From Carettochelys insculpta (Eukaryota > Chordata > Testudines > Carettochelyidae), in the NCBI RefSeq assembly GCF_033958435.1, contig NC_134137.1, forward strand, positions 239,552,501 to 239,616,500: a stretch of 64,000 nucleotides of DNA, given 5' to 3'. Below are positions 23,900 through 36,400 of this stretch, one piece after another. The translations under genes were made by a program, and so were the position numbers. Each line of letters opens with the position of its first letter. Position 1 is the stretch's first letter. A model generated the notes under the pieces. The model had not been told where the DNA came from. It saw nothing but the letters and a program-made list of their open reading frames with translations, and ran no database searches.

Positions 23900-24146
23900 A
23901 CAAACCAGCAGTCCTGTAGCACTTTAAAGACTAACAAAATGATTTATTAGGTGATGAGCTTTTGTGTGACAGACCCACTTCTTCAGATCTATATCTGATA
24001 TAGATGTTTATGTCTGATATAGATCTAAAGAAGTGGGTCTGTCCCACGAAAGCTCATCACCTAATAAATCATTTTGTTAAAGTACTACATGTCTGCTGGT
24101 TTTATTTTGTTAGAATATGGACTAACACGGCTCCGTCTCTGCTACT
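23900..24146. mobile_element. Palindromic Penelope-like tail with 12-bp target duplication
   Basis: The left arm is 'accagcagtcctgtagcact...gacagacccacttcttcaga'. The centre is 'tctatatctgatatagatgt' and neighbours, and the right arm is the reverse complement ending 'ctccgtctctgctact'. 'atctccactgaa' (23888-23899) and 'atctacactgaa' (24147-24158) differ at one base. The spacer repeats 'ctgatatagat' twice. Confidence 0.85.
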
Positions 24147-24159
24147 ATCTACACTGAAG

Positions 24160-25520
24160 ACAAGGAAGAGGTGTAAACCAGCCTGTTATTAAATATGCAC
24201 ATGATTGCTACATCAGGAGGTGCTGCACACACTAAATAAGACAGAGAAACATGGTAATGCAGAAGGTTATGGATAGCTTAGAAATATGATGGGCAGACCA
24301 CCAAAGGAAGGTATCCAAAAAAACTAGCTACCACACAGTGGAGAAAAAGAATCTAAAGCACAAACATGGAGTTGTGAGCTGATAATTTTTGAGCAAGCCT
24401 GAAGGGTAAGCCAATGTTAGATAGTTTAATTGAACCACCTACCAAGGTCCTTTGCAAAGCAAGAATTGCAGAGATACATGCCCCCACAATGCATCTGATT
24501 GAACTTCATGCTAGAGAGGTGGCAATTGCACCAGTTTTCCCATTCTCACCTGCCTTGGTACCTATATCCTTTGTAGGCATCCCACAACGTTGAGACAATA
24601 GATAGATGGAAAATGTTAAGCACTGTCTCACTTAGTAATATCTTCCTATAAAGACAGATCGCAAACAAAACTGGTTTGTGTTTTGCACACAAAAGAAAAA
24701 AGGGGAGGACTGGTCTGGGAATCCAGAGACCATCTGTGCCTAATGAAAGGGTGAGACTACATAGCAGGGACAGATGTTACATTATTGCACTCAGAAGAGT
24801 TTATTGCTAACAGTGGGTAAATATTATACATGTTGAGTTGGACCTTTCCAAGCAATAATTTAACAAACATGATGCCACATGGTTCTCTTTATATTTCACT
24901 GACTTTAGATGTCACGCAAGGTCAAAGTGCAAAGGATCTATCTAGATAGTAACTTTTGCCACATCCTGGGAATTCTGGAAGGTCTAATGATACCACCTCA
25001 AATTGCCATCTTCTTCTCTGCTGCCAAAGAGGCCGAAAAGCTGGTGGATCTTCACCCAGGAGGTTTGGCACCATATCCCTCTTGATAGTCCTTATGCAGG
25101 TCGGGGACAAGCATGGCGGGCTGGAGAAGGGAGCATCTACCCACTCAGATCATGAGAATTCTGCAACTAACTTGCTGGGGAGTTCACAGAATAACTCAGT
25201 AATAGGGGTGAAAAGATAGAGACAGCTTCTTCTCCAGTTGTGGACTGATTTAGTTTCCTGGTTAATTCCTTGTGGCTGCTCTAAATTACACTGCTGTAAA
25301 TGGTCCCAAAGAGAAATCATATGAACTAGTGACTATCAGAGAGGAGGGAAGCCCTAGATATGTCCCCTTCTACAAAGCTATATAGTTTCATGAGCCACAG
25401 AGAGAATTACTGGCAAGGGAACTCTAATACTACCCAAGGATTCTGTTATGGCAGAAGTAGCATCTTGATAAACTATGCCAAACAGTGCACAGCACTCCCC
25501 TCTAAGGGTATTTATATGCA
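24160..25520. other. Intergenic, no recognised feature
   Basis: Unique-looking, AT-rich. The open frames at 24922-25219 on both strands lack coding features. Confidence 0.55.
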
Positions 25521-25524
25521 GCAA

Positions 25525-25893
25525 GGTTTTTTTCAAAATAACAGCTGTTATTTTGAAATAACTTTGCTAGCATCTACACAACTGCTGTTTTGAAATAATT
25601 TTGGAATAGCAGTTGGCTTATTTTGAAATAGGTAAACCTCATGATACTAGGAATAGCACCTGTTTTGAAACGGGCTGTGTAGATAGGGAATAGAGCCTAT
25701 TTTGAAATAAGCCATAGTGCAGCCAATGGCTTTATTTTAAAATAGGCTCTATTGTGTGTAGATGCTGTATTTCAAAATAGGTGAGGGCTACTTTGAAATG
25801 CATTTTGTGTGTAGCAGCATTATTTTCCAATAAAATATTCTGGGATATCTCTTCTGGAACAGCCTATTTGAAATAATGCTGCTGTGTAGACCT
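25525..25893. mobile_element. Old AT-rich inverted-repeat element ('ttattttgaaata' family)
   Basis: Contains many copies of 'ttattttgaaata' and its complement, plus 'gcagcattattttcc' and 'attctgggatatctcttctg', and ends 'gctgtgtagacctagcc'. It is the reverse-oriented relative of the split element at 10636-11465. Confidence 0.65.
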
Positions 25894-25894
25894 A

Positions 25895-27774
25895 GCCTTT
25901 ATGTCCTACTTCTTGTTCTTGCTTTTTGGTTAAATGTGTCATTTCCCACATTACTATAACAACATCAAAATGTAAAGCATATAATTACAGTCTATAAAAC
26001 ACAACCAAGGTATTGCTGCTGGTGGAAAGTTTACTTCTGCAAGGATTATTTATGGTTTGCTTTTTGTGGTCCTCAACTGTATGATATTAACAGTGTGTTA
26101 ACAAAGGACTCATCACATTTAATGTAGATTTGGATCAACCAGCTGGATCACCACATTGTGAAATGAATATTCAATCATACTATGCAGAGTCCTATGAACC
26201 TCATCCTGCACAAACACTTAACAATTTGTTCTCATTGTTTGTAAGTTTTTTTTTAATGAGGCTTTCTTCAGAAGTCTCTGCTTGATTTTTTTTCTTTTTG
26301 CATAGAGATTTGGATCATTTTCATTGCAAGAGAAGGGAGTGACAATAGTATGCAGCTTTTATTACCTATTTCTCGTTCTACTCACATTCCTGTCTTTTCT
26401 CTTCCAGCGGTACCTTGCCATGTGCACTTCTTGAAACAGAGTTATTCTGTACTTCAGAGACATGAGTTGTGGTAAGGAAGCACTTTAAGGGTAGGCTTAC
26501 AAGTATCATGCTGATAAAAAGGAGTTAGATAAAGTCTTGCTTTGTGAGAAAGAGATAAGCTAGAAACTGGGAATAAATACCAAACAAACCAGTGATCTAC
26601 AATTACAGGAGGGGATGGGAAAACTTCCTAGGTAGTCTCAGGAAAAACCAGAGGTTACCATGGAAATGCAATCATGTGTCTAATCCTTAGGGACTGTACC
26701 GAAGTTTTTAAGTACCAAACCTGAAGGATACCTGATGAATGAAACTTTCAGGTTCAAGATAAAAATACAAACTATATAACAGAGAAAGACAGATGATGTG
26801 GCAGCCTTGATAGATATCATGAGAGTTCCTATCAGAATGGCTGCCTTATAGTTGTAATTGTCACTCTGATTCTTTCCCAGTCTTGTCTGAGTGAGGAATG
26901 TGAGCCTCAGGAGGACTTTAAGAAAGTAAATGTAGCTCTGTGCGCATTATTGCTCCCTTTAAAGGACAGGCTGAAATGCAGTATCTCTTTTACCCCAGAC
27001 CACCTGTTTTAGTTACTTAAGACTGTTTCAAATTATATATAACATCCATGGCGTTATGTATGGTGGTGCTAAGTAGTGGCATGAAGGAATGGTTTCACCA
27101 ATCTTTGAGTGAGCCAAAAAGGTCATGCCCTAGCCATCACTTTGAAAAGAGACTAGTAACTTCAGCAAGCATGCCTTGGCTATGAAAACTAGACCTGGAT
27201 AGTGTTAATTGGCTGGGGCACCTAAAAATGGAGGCATTCAAATTCACTAGTCACATATTAGAAAATCTTGGCCTGTGTCCTCACACTTCAGTAGCTCAGG
27301 AACAGATGATGAGATTTTTGCACAAATGTTTAAAAGGATTCCTTCTGGACTGAGCACAAGCCTGGGACATTTCAGCCCTCAAAGATTTCCCCCCCATAAA
27401 TTATAAGCGTTTGAAAAGAGGGCTTGTGCCTTAATCATTATCTGACTTTAACTATTAACTTTAATTATTGCAAAACTGCAACAAATTGTCCTTGCAAGGG
27501 GAGAATTTGAATTTATAGTATATTGTGCAGAGTAGATTTATTGACTATACAATAAATTGACTTTACAATTTCTTCAGGCAGCATGGAGCATAGTCTAGCA
27601 ACTCAAGCCTCTGATGAACATTTTTAAAATAACAGCGGTATTGATCAGATGAATTGGTTTAATCCAGCTATTATTCAGAAGAACTGGTGTCACCTGACCT
27701 ACAAATCACTTTCTGAATCAAGTTCTGCATAAACACTACTAAACAGCCAGGGCTAAAGCTCTTCTACAAAGTTA
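25895..27774. other. Intergenic, no recognised feature
   Basis: AT-rich DNA without a recognisable gene or repeat. Confidence 0.55.
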
Positions 27775-28870
27775 TTTCAAGAGTGATTTCAAAACAGGTA
27801 TTTTGTTTCAGGAAGAAGCAGTTGATTTTGAAGGAACCCTGTCTACACGACTGTTTTTGCTTCTGGAAAAGCTTGTTCTGGAAGCGCAGTCGCATGAGAC
27901 TATGAAATTGAGGTGCAAGATATGTAAATCCACACTTCATTTGCACTTTTGATCTCACTCATTTGCATTCCACTTCTGAAAGCAGAATGCAGTGTAGTTG
28001 CAGCCATTGGCTGCGTCTACACGTGCACGCTACTTCGAAGTAGCGGCAGTAACTTCGAAATAGCGCCCGTCACGTCTACACGTGTTGGGCGCTATTTCGA
28101 AGTTGAAATCGACGTTAGGCGGCGAGACGTCGAAGTCGCTAACCCCATGAGCGGATGGGAATAGCGCCCTACTTCGACGTTCAACATCGAAGTAGGGACG
28201 TGTAGACAATCCGCGTCCCGCAACATCGAAATAGCGGGGTCCTCCATGGCGGCCATCAGCTGGGGGGTTGAGAGATACTCTCTCTCCAGCCCTTGCGGGG
28301 CTCTGTGGTCACCGTGGGCAGCAGCCCTTAGCCCAGGGCTTCTGGCTGCTGCTGCTGCAGCTGGGGGTCCGTGCTGCATATACAGGGTCTGCAACTAGTT
28401 GTTGGCTCTGTGGATCTTGCACTGTTTAATGAAAGTGTGTCTGGGAGGGGCCCTTTAAGGGAGCGACTTGCTGTTGAGTCCGCCCCGTGACCCTGTCTGC
28501 AGCTGTGCCTGGCTCCCTTATTTCGATGTGTGCTACTTTGGCGTGTAGACGTTCCCTCGCTGTGCCTATTTCGATGTTGGGCTGAGCAACGTCGAAGTTG
28601 AACATCGACGTTGCCAGCCCTGGAGGACGTGTAGACGTTATTCATCGAAATAGTCTATTTCGATGTCGCAACATCGAAATAAGCTATTTCGAAGTTGGGT
28701 GCACGTGTAGACGTAGCCATTGAGGGTTACCAATTGTGAAATAATGCCCCCGCTATTTCCAATTTATTTTGAAATAGCACATCTATAGTGTAGATGCTCA
28801 CATAGTAATTTCAAAATAATGGCTGTTATTTTGAGATAACTGTGTACTGCAGATGTAGCTCAAGTGAGCA
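27775..28870. mobile_element. Old AT-rich inverted-repeat DNA, interrupted by family 1 copy 2
   Basis: 27775-28008 and 28722-28870 are rich in 'tttcaaaata/tattttgaaat'. The right part aligns with 11340-11440 ('gctatttc..tttattttgaaatag ... gtagatgctcacatagt'). The young transposon at 28009-28718 lies between them, hence inserted later. Left boundary and family are uncertain. Confidence 0.5.
28009..28718 (-). mobile_element. Non-autonomous DNA transposon, family 1 (copy 2, 710 bp)
   Basis: Same family as 4801-5511 in opposite orientation. Termini are GGCTGCGTCTACACGTGC and GCACGTGTAGACGTAGCC, flanked by ATT at 28006-28008 and 28719-28721. Open frames at 28092-28394 and 28328-28645 match those of copy 1. 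It sits inside an older AT-rich 'ttattttgaaata' repeat whose halves lie on either side. Confidence 0.87.
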
Positions 28871-29699
28871 ACCCTCCATATATTCAGCTGGTCTATGTTT
28901 ATACTGTCTGGCAAATACAGTTTCTTCCTGATGTAGACCTAAAAATGGGATAAAGATTAAATGCATTTCAATCAGCCTCAGGTTTAAACTACTCCAAAGC
29001 TGCAAAGCAGTTCTCAGAATACCACATAGTATAAATACAGTAAACAGTGAATATTTATATTGTTGTCAAATGCAAACCCTTCGTAGGCCTTTTGGAATCC
29101 TATCTCTTGGAAAGTGAAATAACTCCATATTAATTGGTGAAATCCAGCAATTATGCTGACAGCTGAAGAGTGAGGGGCCCCAGCTTTAAGTTTACTCTGT
29201 TATACGTTTCTTTTGTGACACTGTGAAAGTTTCTTTGAGTACCAGTTCCCACCTAGAAAATCAGGTTGTTCAGGTACTGTTTTGATGGGGATAGATTACT
29301 TTAAATCGAAATGACCTTTTGCTATCGGTTGCCTAATTATCTCAGTAAACTGGAAAAAACCAGATAGACAGTGCCAGTAATTTATATTCATAACATCTCA
29401 TGAAGAGATTTGCAAGTATCATATTTTAGTTATTTCAGGGTGGAGGTCAGATGCTATAATACTGCACTTTCCCGCAACCTTAAATCACATACCTGTGGGG
29501 CTGAGTGACCGTTGTGTTACAATGGGTCATTATTTAAAGCAATTTTTCCTTCTGATGGACAGGTGAGATTCAAAGGCTCTAAGACTATACTTGAAATCAC
29601 CTTGGCGATTAAAATAAAAAATCCCATGAAATCACAGACATTTCTAAATTGTCCCAGCTGAAAGAGCATCATCTTTCTTTGTTGCCAAAGCATTCTGTG

Positions 29700-31003
29700 T
29701 AGCAATACATGCTGGAAGCGCTTGCACTACATGTGCCTTGAGTTGAGATGAATTCAGAAGGGCTATTAAAATACATATTTTTAAGAAAGTTTTATTTTTA
29801 ATCCATAGCAGAATAAAATTATTCATTAGGTGCATTTAGGTAAAAACCTAATTAGTAAACCTGTCTTTCCTCTCAGTAGAATTCAGTAATGAACAGCAAC
29901 ATTCTGATTTATAATAAGTGCACAGCAGCAATTTTTTTGTTATTGCCAGAGCAATGTACATGAAGACATCATCACATGATTTTCAAGGCTTAACTCTACT
30001 TTCACTTACTAACCAGCATTTCACTAGCCATGGCGAACCATATTCCTTTAACCGGGTTACTTCTGATCGACATCAGTTTGCGTGGAAGTCCCAGTGGAAG
30101 TACTGGTTCAAGTGAGAGGAGAACCAGGCCCAGACTGTTATGCTCAGAATAACAGTGATGGTGCTTCGCTAGTTCTATCATCTTTAATTCTTTCAGATGC
30201 TTGAGTTGCGATCTGTCTCTGCTCGATATTCAGGCTCCTGCTAAGCGAACAACTGTAGGCCAAAGTGCTCAGTCATCTGACTTTTCTTCTCTTCCTGCTA
30301 CTTTGTACTTGTAACCAAGCCTTGCACTGGGGTGTTCTGTGAAGAGTCCCACTGAAGTTAGTGCACCAAGAGGCATTTGTGCATCCAGAGGGGGCAACGA
30401 TTCCTAAAGCCTCTGGGTATGCAGAGGCTATATGCTTATAGCCTCAAAGAGGATCCAGTGTTCAGCCCCGTTGGTGGCTGGCCAGCTCTGCTGAAACAAG
30501 TGTGGTAGAGTCTACTGCCCGCCTTCATTTGGAGGACATGCTGCTCTAGGAGCATGCTAGCAAGCAGTGTTCTTACACTCAGGAGAATGCAGGATTGGGG
30601 GGTGTGGCTGGTCTTGCCACTTAGAATGCAAGAGGTGAGAGGGCTCCTTATTATTGTATTAGTGCTGCACCTCGGAGATCCTGTCCTGGACCAGAACCCC
30701 ATTGTGCTAAGTGCTTTACTTTGCCCTCCCCATCTCTCATGGCTCTGTGCAAGAGCCAGCAACAGCCATAGTCTGGCTCTTTAATTTGCATTGAACAATG
30801 CTGAAGGTGCTGCAGTCTGGATAGCGTATAACATGTTAATGGAGAAACTTACACCTGAAGTTTCTTGTGAAGTGACAAAGTCCCTCCTTTGCTCTCCCTG
30901 CCTATCAGTCTCTCCCACCCTCACTCCAGTTTCAGGATCACATCACACAGCGAGTATACAGGTAGCACACGTATCCCATGGTACATTTCCTCCCCCTAAG
31001 GAG
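29700..31003 (-). other. ANO2: Probable ANO2 3' UTR and flank with candidate poly(A) signals
   Basis: Non-coding DNA downstream of the ANO2 stop codon on the minus strand. The nearest poly(A)-like hexamer is ATTAAA at 30780-30785, about 220 bp past the stop. A canonical AATAAA follows at 29791-29796, about 1.2 kb past it. Which one is used, and hence the UTR end, cannot be told from sequence alone. I see no repeat of recognisable family in this stretch. Confidence 0.45.
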
Positions 31004-31285
31004 TCATACTTCCGTGTGCTGTGAGCTAGAGGATGTAAAGCTGCCTCGCTCACTGTGGCTAAACTGGCAGAAGCTTGCCGCTCGATTCATTCGGCCCTTG
31101 GTCTCCATTTTGCTTCTGTCCCTGTCTCGCAGGAGATAGCTTTCGATCAGTTTCAGTTTCTCATGCTCTTCCTTCAGGAAGAAATCGACAAGTACACTCT
31201 TCTCCTTTTTGATTTGTTCACTGATGTCCTTGGGAATGTCAGGGATCAACCAGTCAACCAGCGCGCTGAGGAACATGACCAGGTT
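31004..31285 (-). CDS. ANO2: ANO2 terminal coding exon: end of TM10, cytosolic tail, stop codon
   Basis: Last coding exon, minus strand. The acceptor (ctttatttggcag) is followed in phase 0 by [20 protein letters not shown], the end of the last membrane helix and the conserved [11 protein letters not shown] motif. The charged segment [20 protein letters not shown] is characteristic of ANO2 rather than ANO1. The remaining tail is serine-rich and ends SSSQHTEV before a TGA at 31004-31006. HTEV is a class I PDZ-binding motif (x-T-x-V); the mammalian ANO2 tail also ends in QHT-x-V, and ANO2 is reported to bind the PSD-95 PDZ scaffold. The exon encodes 93 residues. The C-terminal signature, more than the membrane part, decides ANO2 over its paralogue ANO1. 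Confidence 0.97.
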   Translation of the reverse strand, partial: NLVMFLSALVDWLIPDIPKDISEQIKKEKSVLVDFFLKEEHEKLKLIESYLLRDRDRSKMETKGRMNRAASFCQFSHSERGSFTSSSSQHTEV

Positions 31286-31967
31286 CTGCCAAATAAAGAA
31301 TGAAAGAGAAAAACATTGTTTGCTAGGCTGGAATTGTCTGTAATACTCAGCTACAGAATAGTGAGAAATGGCCTGTCAACCCAGTGGCATGTTGCCATTC
31401 AAACATGTCAGGTTTAAGGCCTTGCTGACATTTTCAAATGGCTAGAGTTAGGCACCTAGATAAAGCTACAATTGAGACAGTGTCCCAATACAAGAAATCA
31501 AAAGCACCTGCTTAAGTATTTTGCTGAATAAGGGCCTAAGTAGCCCTACGGGCTCAATCTACACACATGTTCAAAGTGCTGAGCATTCCACACCTTAGCT
31601 GGTAGAAACCAAAGCTGCTACCCCAACAGCAAGTACCGCATGGGTACTAGCAGCACAAGTGTCCTCTAGGCATTGTCCTTCCACCATGCTTCGTTCATGG
31701 GATGAAAATACCACTTCTGAGTCTGTGCTCATTTCCTCCTCAACTTCAATGACAACAAGGAGGTTTTTGTGAGGTGGACTTTAGTGCTGCGCACAGACCA
31801 GAATCCTGCATTGCTCAGACTATGGATGCGCATGTGTACAGGTGCTGGGGGTGACAGGGCGTGGAGTGTACAGGCAAGATGAACTACATGCAGCGTACAC
31901 ATATATTGGCTTGTCACAGATGCTTCTGTGATCAAAATTGTAACATGATAAAACTCAACAGACTTAC
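31286..31967 (-). other. ANO2: ANO2 last intron (682 bp)
   Basis: Intron between the TM10 exon and the terminal exon, with a gtaagt donor and a cag acceptor on the minus strand. No recognisable repeat or RNA gene was seen in it. Confidence 0.85.
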
Positions 31968-32073
31968 CTGAAAAATAATAACAAAAGCTAAGCGAGCAGA
32001 CAAGACCGACCAGTACACCTTAGAAAAGTCATACTGATTTGGGGACCAGGGCGGTTCTCTGTAATCCTTGAAC
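31968..32073 (-). CDS. ANO2: ANO2 exon E: KDYREPPW motif and TM10
   Basis: Minus-strand exon of 106 bp (one base plus 35 codons). Its acceptor is aacatcattgacag and its donor gtaagt. It reads [20 protein letters not shown] and then a hydrophobic run [15 protein letters not shown] that begins the last membrane helix. The KDYREPPWS block is a family hallmark of ANO1/ANO2. The exon has no methionine start and overlaps no long open frame, so it is visible only by homology and splice sites. It ends in phase 0, directly before the terminal exon. The acceptor polypyrimidine tract is weak compared with the other exons. Confidence 0.94.
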
Positions 32074-32854
32074 CTGTCAATGATGTTAACTCAGTTAGTG
32101 CACACTTTCCAGCAATTGATAACCCAGCTTCCAAGCAGCAAAAGAACAAGAATTGAATCCCTTCAGCATTAGGTACTTCATTCCACAATATCAGTTACAA
32201 CCCCGGCATCTGATCTCAGTTGCCATTGGATCTGGAATACTTCTATCAAATCCAGCAGGGTTATTCTGCTTTTACACAGATGTACACAAGATTGGGATGT
32301 GTCCCTAATGATGAAAATCTTTTGGTATGGCTGGATCTCCTTTTGAAAAATAAAACATAGAACTATTCTAGTGTTAAACTCACCTCAGTACAGAGGACCT
32401 GGCATGCTGCAGATAAACAATGAATAAAAGATACACAGCATGTCCTGAGATCAAAGAAGGCAATTAGCATGCTTGTGCAAAGATCGTTGTTCAAACGTGT
32501 TTTATGTATGACTACCCTTAATGTTTTGGAAATGGAAGTCAACAAGATGTTAATTAAACTTGCAGCTGCTACTAAACTGGAATTTTTTGTGAACATATAA
32601 AAAAGACAGATAGCATGGAGTGGTAAGACATTAAGGCAGGCAAGGCGAATCATTTTAGAAAAATGCAAAACAGTATAAATAACACCAATGATACGGATCT
32701 TGGAGGGATTCCGTCGGAAGCAGATACAGCGGGAAGAGCCCAGGGCTACTGGAAAGCAGCAAGTTAGTACACACGGGGTACGTGACATGGAAGCAGAAAA
32801 GGACAGTGTGATTTGCAGCTGCATAAGCAAAGACATGACAAAGCTGGGAGGTAA

Positions 32855-33300
32855 TAGTTCACTTGTAAACAGCTCAGCTAAAAGCACACCTGGAATACTG
32901 CACTCAGTTGTGGGTACTCCAGGATGGGGAAAAAAAAAAAAAAGTGTTGACAAATGGGACGCGATTCAGAGAAAAGCAAAAATGAGCAAGGGGTGGCAGA
33001 GACTGACTCAGCAGGAAATATAAAGCACTGAATATGAATTGCTCAGTGAGGGCATGTAATCACAAAGACTGGACTTTCTAACCATCCACAAACTGCTGAA
33101 GGATATAAACACTCCCAAACTGAAAGAGATTATTAATGAGATGCACAGTGCAGTACTAAGGAACATGAGATGCAAGTCAGAAAGCGAAAAACTGATTTGA
33201 ATACCAGAAAACACTTCCTGAGAGTAAAATTCATTGTACTGTGAAAAAGCCTCAATTAGGGAATAATGAAAGATCTTTGTATACAAAACTAGGCACCAAA
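32855..33300 (+). repeat. CR1-like LINE fragment, plus orientation
   Basis: 'acacctggaatactgcactc' with 'gttgtgggtactcc' and 'cagagaaaagcaaaaatgag' match the conserved CR1 3' coding stretch (gcacctggaatactgtgttcag..gggcaacaaaaatgat). It is strongly diverged, with a poly(A) run at 32929-32943. Confidence 0.6.
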
Positions 33301-33639
33301 AAACACTAACATGGCATAGTCCCATAACCTTGTGAATGTTGCATGGTTTCAAGTGCTGAGGAGATTTTGCACAACTTCACTGGGAACCTTGTTGTTTAAG
33401 ACATTTGACACTAGACTGAACTCATGTCTAGAGAGAAGAGGCTCACAAACTGGTAGGTGAGCTATTTATTCTGACGAAGCATGAGAAACGTTAGGGGGAA
33501 AAAAACAAACTTAGTGCACGCATTCAGAGCTGAGCAGCCAAAAAGAGCAGCTGCTGGCTGGGTGCCCAGTTTGAAAGGCAATGCTGACTCTAGCAGCAGC
33601 ACAGAAGTAAAGGTGGTATTGGTCTGACAAACCCAATAT

Positions 33640-33800
33640 TTTCTGTCTTTCCCTCTAGATCATGTTTTCTAGTTCTTTCATTAGTTTTGTTGCTCTTCTC
33701 AGGACTTTCTCCAATTTGTCCACATCTTTCCTGAAATATGGCATCCAGAACTGGACACAGTACTCAGCTGAAACCTACTCAGTGTGGAGTCGGGTGGAAA
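33640..33800 (-). repeat. CR1-like LINE fragment, minus orientation
   Basis: 'ggactttctccaatttgtcc' and 'gcatccagaactggacacag' are the reverse complement of the conserved CR1 3' coding region. Confidence 0.7.
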
Positions 33801-34791
33801 ATTATTTCTTCTGTTTTGCTGATAATACATCTCAGGATGATGTTTCCTTCCCCTCCCATACTCCCAGTAGTGTTGACTCATAGTTAACTAGTGATGTGCT
33901 ATGACCCCAGATTCCTTTCCACAATACTCCTGCCTAGGCCATCACTTTTAAATGGGTTATGCTATTTTTTATTTTAAATTGGTCTTTGAAAAGAAAAAAA
34001 TTAGGAAGTAACGAGTGAAAATTTGTGCTAGTGATTGTCTTTGTCAGTGTCCTGAAGCTATGGTTCATGAAGCTGTAAATATGAGTATAATTGGAAAAAA
34101 AGAAATTAAAGAGATCTGTGAGTCCAGATGATACGGATCCCAGGTCACTAGGGAAATAGCTCATTTAAAAAAATGCTTCACAGGTCCAGTGCAAAAGGAA
34201 GCAGGTTTATGCTACAGTAACCTCCCTTTAACGATTTGTATCAACCTTCTTTCTTTTCTCAGTGTGCCCATGTGACCAGCATGCTTTCAGGTACTCCATT
34301 GCCACGTAAGATTAAAGGAGTAGGCCAATAAAAACATCATATAATGTAACATTGTTTGCTTTAATTTGCATTTAGCTACACAAATGTCCTTTTGCTCTGA
34401 AAAACCATTACACCTAATGATATACAACAGATTAGCGTTAGAGCAATGTTTATTTGGAAGTCGTGCCAAAGAGTTCACGGCATTGCATAAAATGCTGCTC
34501 AAAATATTCAGAGAATGTTTTCTGGATGTTCAGTATTAGAATTTTCTAACTCATTATGGTTATTTTAAAGATACCTTAACCTCTGGTGATGCCCGTAAGG
34601 AGCAAAATTTAATCTTTTTGTAACCACATTTATCTCCAGAGGTCACAGAAATCTAAGAATAAGAGAGGTCAGCTTGTTCCCAACATATTTGCCAGAAAAA
34701 GAAGAACAGATTTTTTTTCTAGTAAAAGGGACAGTATTTGCGGCATGTCTCCTGGGTTTGCTGTTAGATATCCTATGTTTTATCACAGTTA

Positions 34792-35227
34792 GGCCGTGCC
34801 TACATTTACAAAAAACTTTGCAATGGCCATGCTAATGGCCAAATCGAAGAATACTAATGAGGCACTGAAATGAATATTCAGCACCTCATTAGCATGCCAC
34901 TGGCCATGGCACTTTAAAAGTGCCACGGTTCGCTCGCCCGCGGCTCATCTACATGGGGCTCCTTTTTGAAAGGACCCTGCTAACATCGAAATCCCCTTAT
35001 TCCTATCAGCTGATAAGAATAAGGGGATTTCTACGTGTGTGAGATCCTTTCGAAAAGGACCCCCATGCAGATGAGCTGCGGGCGAGTGAACTGTGGCATT
35101 TTCAAAGTGCCAAGGCTGGCAGCATGCTAATGAGGAGCTGAATATTCATTTCAGCACCTCATTAGTATTCTTCGATTTGGCCATTAGCATGGCCGTTGCA
35201 AAGTGTTTTGTAAGTGCAGACATGGCC
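34792..35227. mobile_element. Palindromic MITE, family 2-like (436 bp)
   Basis: Ends GGCCGTGCCTACATTTAC and ..gtaagtgcagacatggcc. Both arms include 'tactaatgaggcactgaaat'-type sequence and 'cggctcatctacatggggct' or its complement, and meet near 35008 at 'cagctgataagaataagggg'. It is flanked by TTA at 34789-34791 and 35228-35230, a 3-bp duplication of the TWA form favoured by PIF/Harbinger elements. Confidence 0.85.
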
Positions 35228-36049
35228 TTAGTGGTCTAGACAAAGTTGTGACTTGGACAGGGTTTCACAAAGATGGGTGATACTCAGAAATGGCCAGCAA
35301 ATTTGCTATTGTTCCAAAGTATTTTCCTGATAATTAAAGGACTCTTTTGTTTTTCATTGAACCAATATCAGATTAGTCTGGTGTAGAGTCAGACTTTTAA
35401 CTCATGTTTCTTACTCTCAAGACTGATTCTGCTCCCAGGAAAGAACTGAAATGCACCTGACACACAGAGCTAGACAATGAACCAGATTTACATCTGCCAT
35501 GATTTTGTTCTCCTCCGTGTTTTCCAGCCATGTAAACCTAAGCAGTGCAGTTCGTCATTGCCACCAGCGCACGCTGTTCAAGGTAAAGTGACAGTCATAC
35601 ACCAGACAGCGAAGCCTGTGGCAGGTGCAAATAGCTGGAATCAAAACTAGGACAACAGGGGCACCACTGAGGTGGGATGGCCATGTCACAAGGATGAATA
35701 CCTCAAATAGTAAAGTATAGCCCCCAAGGAAAATTGGGGGAGGGGAGACAGACAGACACTTGGGAGGACGATCTAAAAGCATGCCATAGCTCTGCTTTGT
35801 ACTAGAGAGCAATTGTTAGCAAGCCAGTGAAATGGAGAGGAGCAGGACGCAAGAAGGACAGCAACTTGGCAAAAGAATGCTCCCAGCACAGCTCTAAGAA
35901 AATTATATCTCACCCACCATGCGAATATGTGACTAGAAGAGAACATGAGTAGAAGATAACACTGAGCAGAGTCCTCATTAACAGACTTGCTGATTGGACT
36001 TGCCTCCCACAACATCCTTATTAGCAACCTGAGGGTATTTGCATTTTTT

Positions 36050-36400
36050 ATGTCTCACAGACATTAAGGTCAGAAGGAACCCTTATGATCATCTAGTCTG
36101 ACCTTCACACTACAGGCCACAGACCCTCACCCGCTCCTGTAATCGACTGTTGCCCTCTGACTGAGTTACTGGAGACATCAAATCCTGGTTTAAACACTTC
36201 AAGTTACAGAGAATTGACCATTTACTTTGTTTTAAAACTACAAGTGGCCTGTGCCCCATATCTTTTCTCTGGGATTCAATGACCAGCAATTTGCAAGTGC
36301 TCTCCTTTCTCTCAATGACTAAATACTCCCTCTTGATCTGCTAGACAAGTGTCGCAGCCCTCATTGCAGGACAGTTGCTCTGTTCTGGCTTACCTGCACA
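36050..36400 (-). mobile_element. CR1 LINE 3' end
   Basis: 'cattaaggtcagaaggaacc' with 'gatcatctagtctgacct' is the reverse complement of a common sauropsid CR1 3' terminus; diverged CR1 sequence continues to about 36400. Confidence 0.75.

Noticed and set aside
32363..32953. 196-codon minus open frame in an ANO2 intron
   Set aside because: Overlaps a CR1 fragment, ends in a poly(A)-derived F-run, and resembles no protein family.
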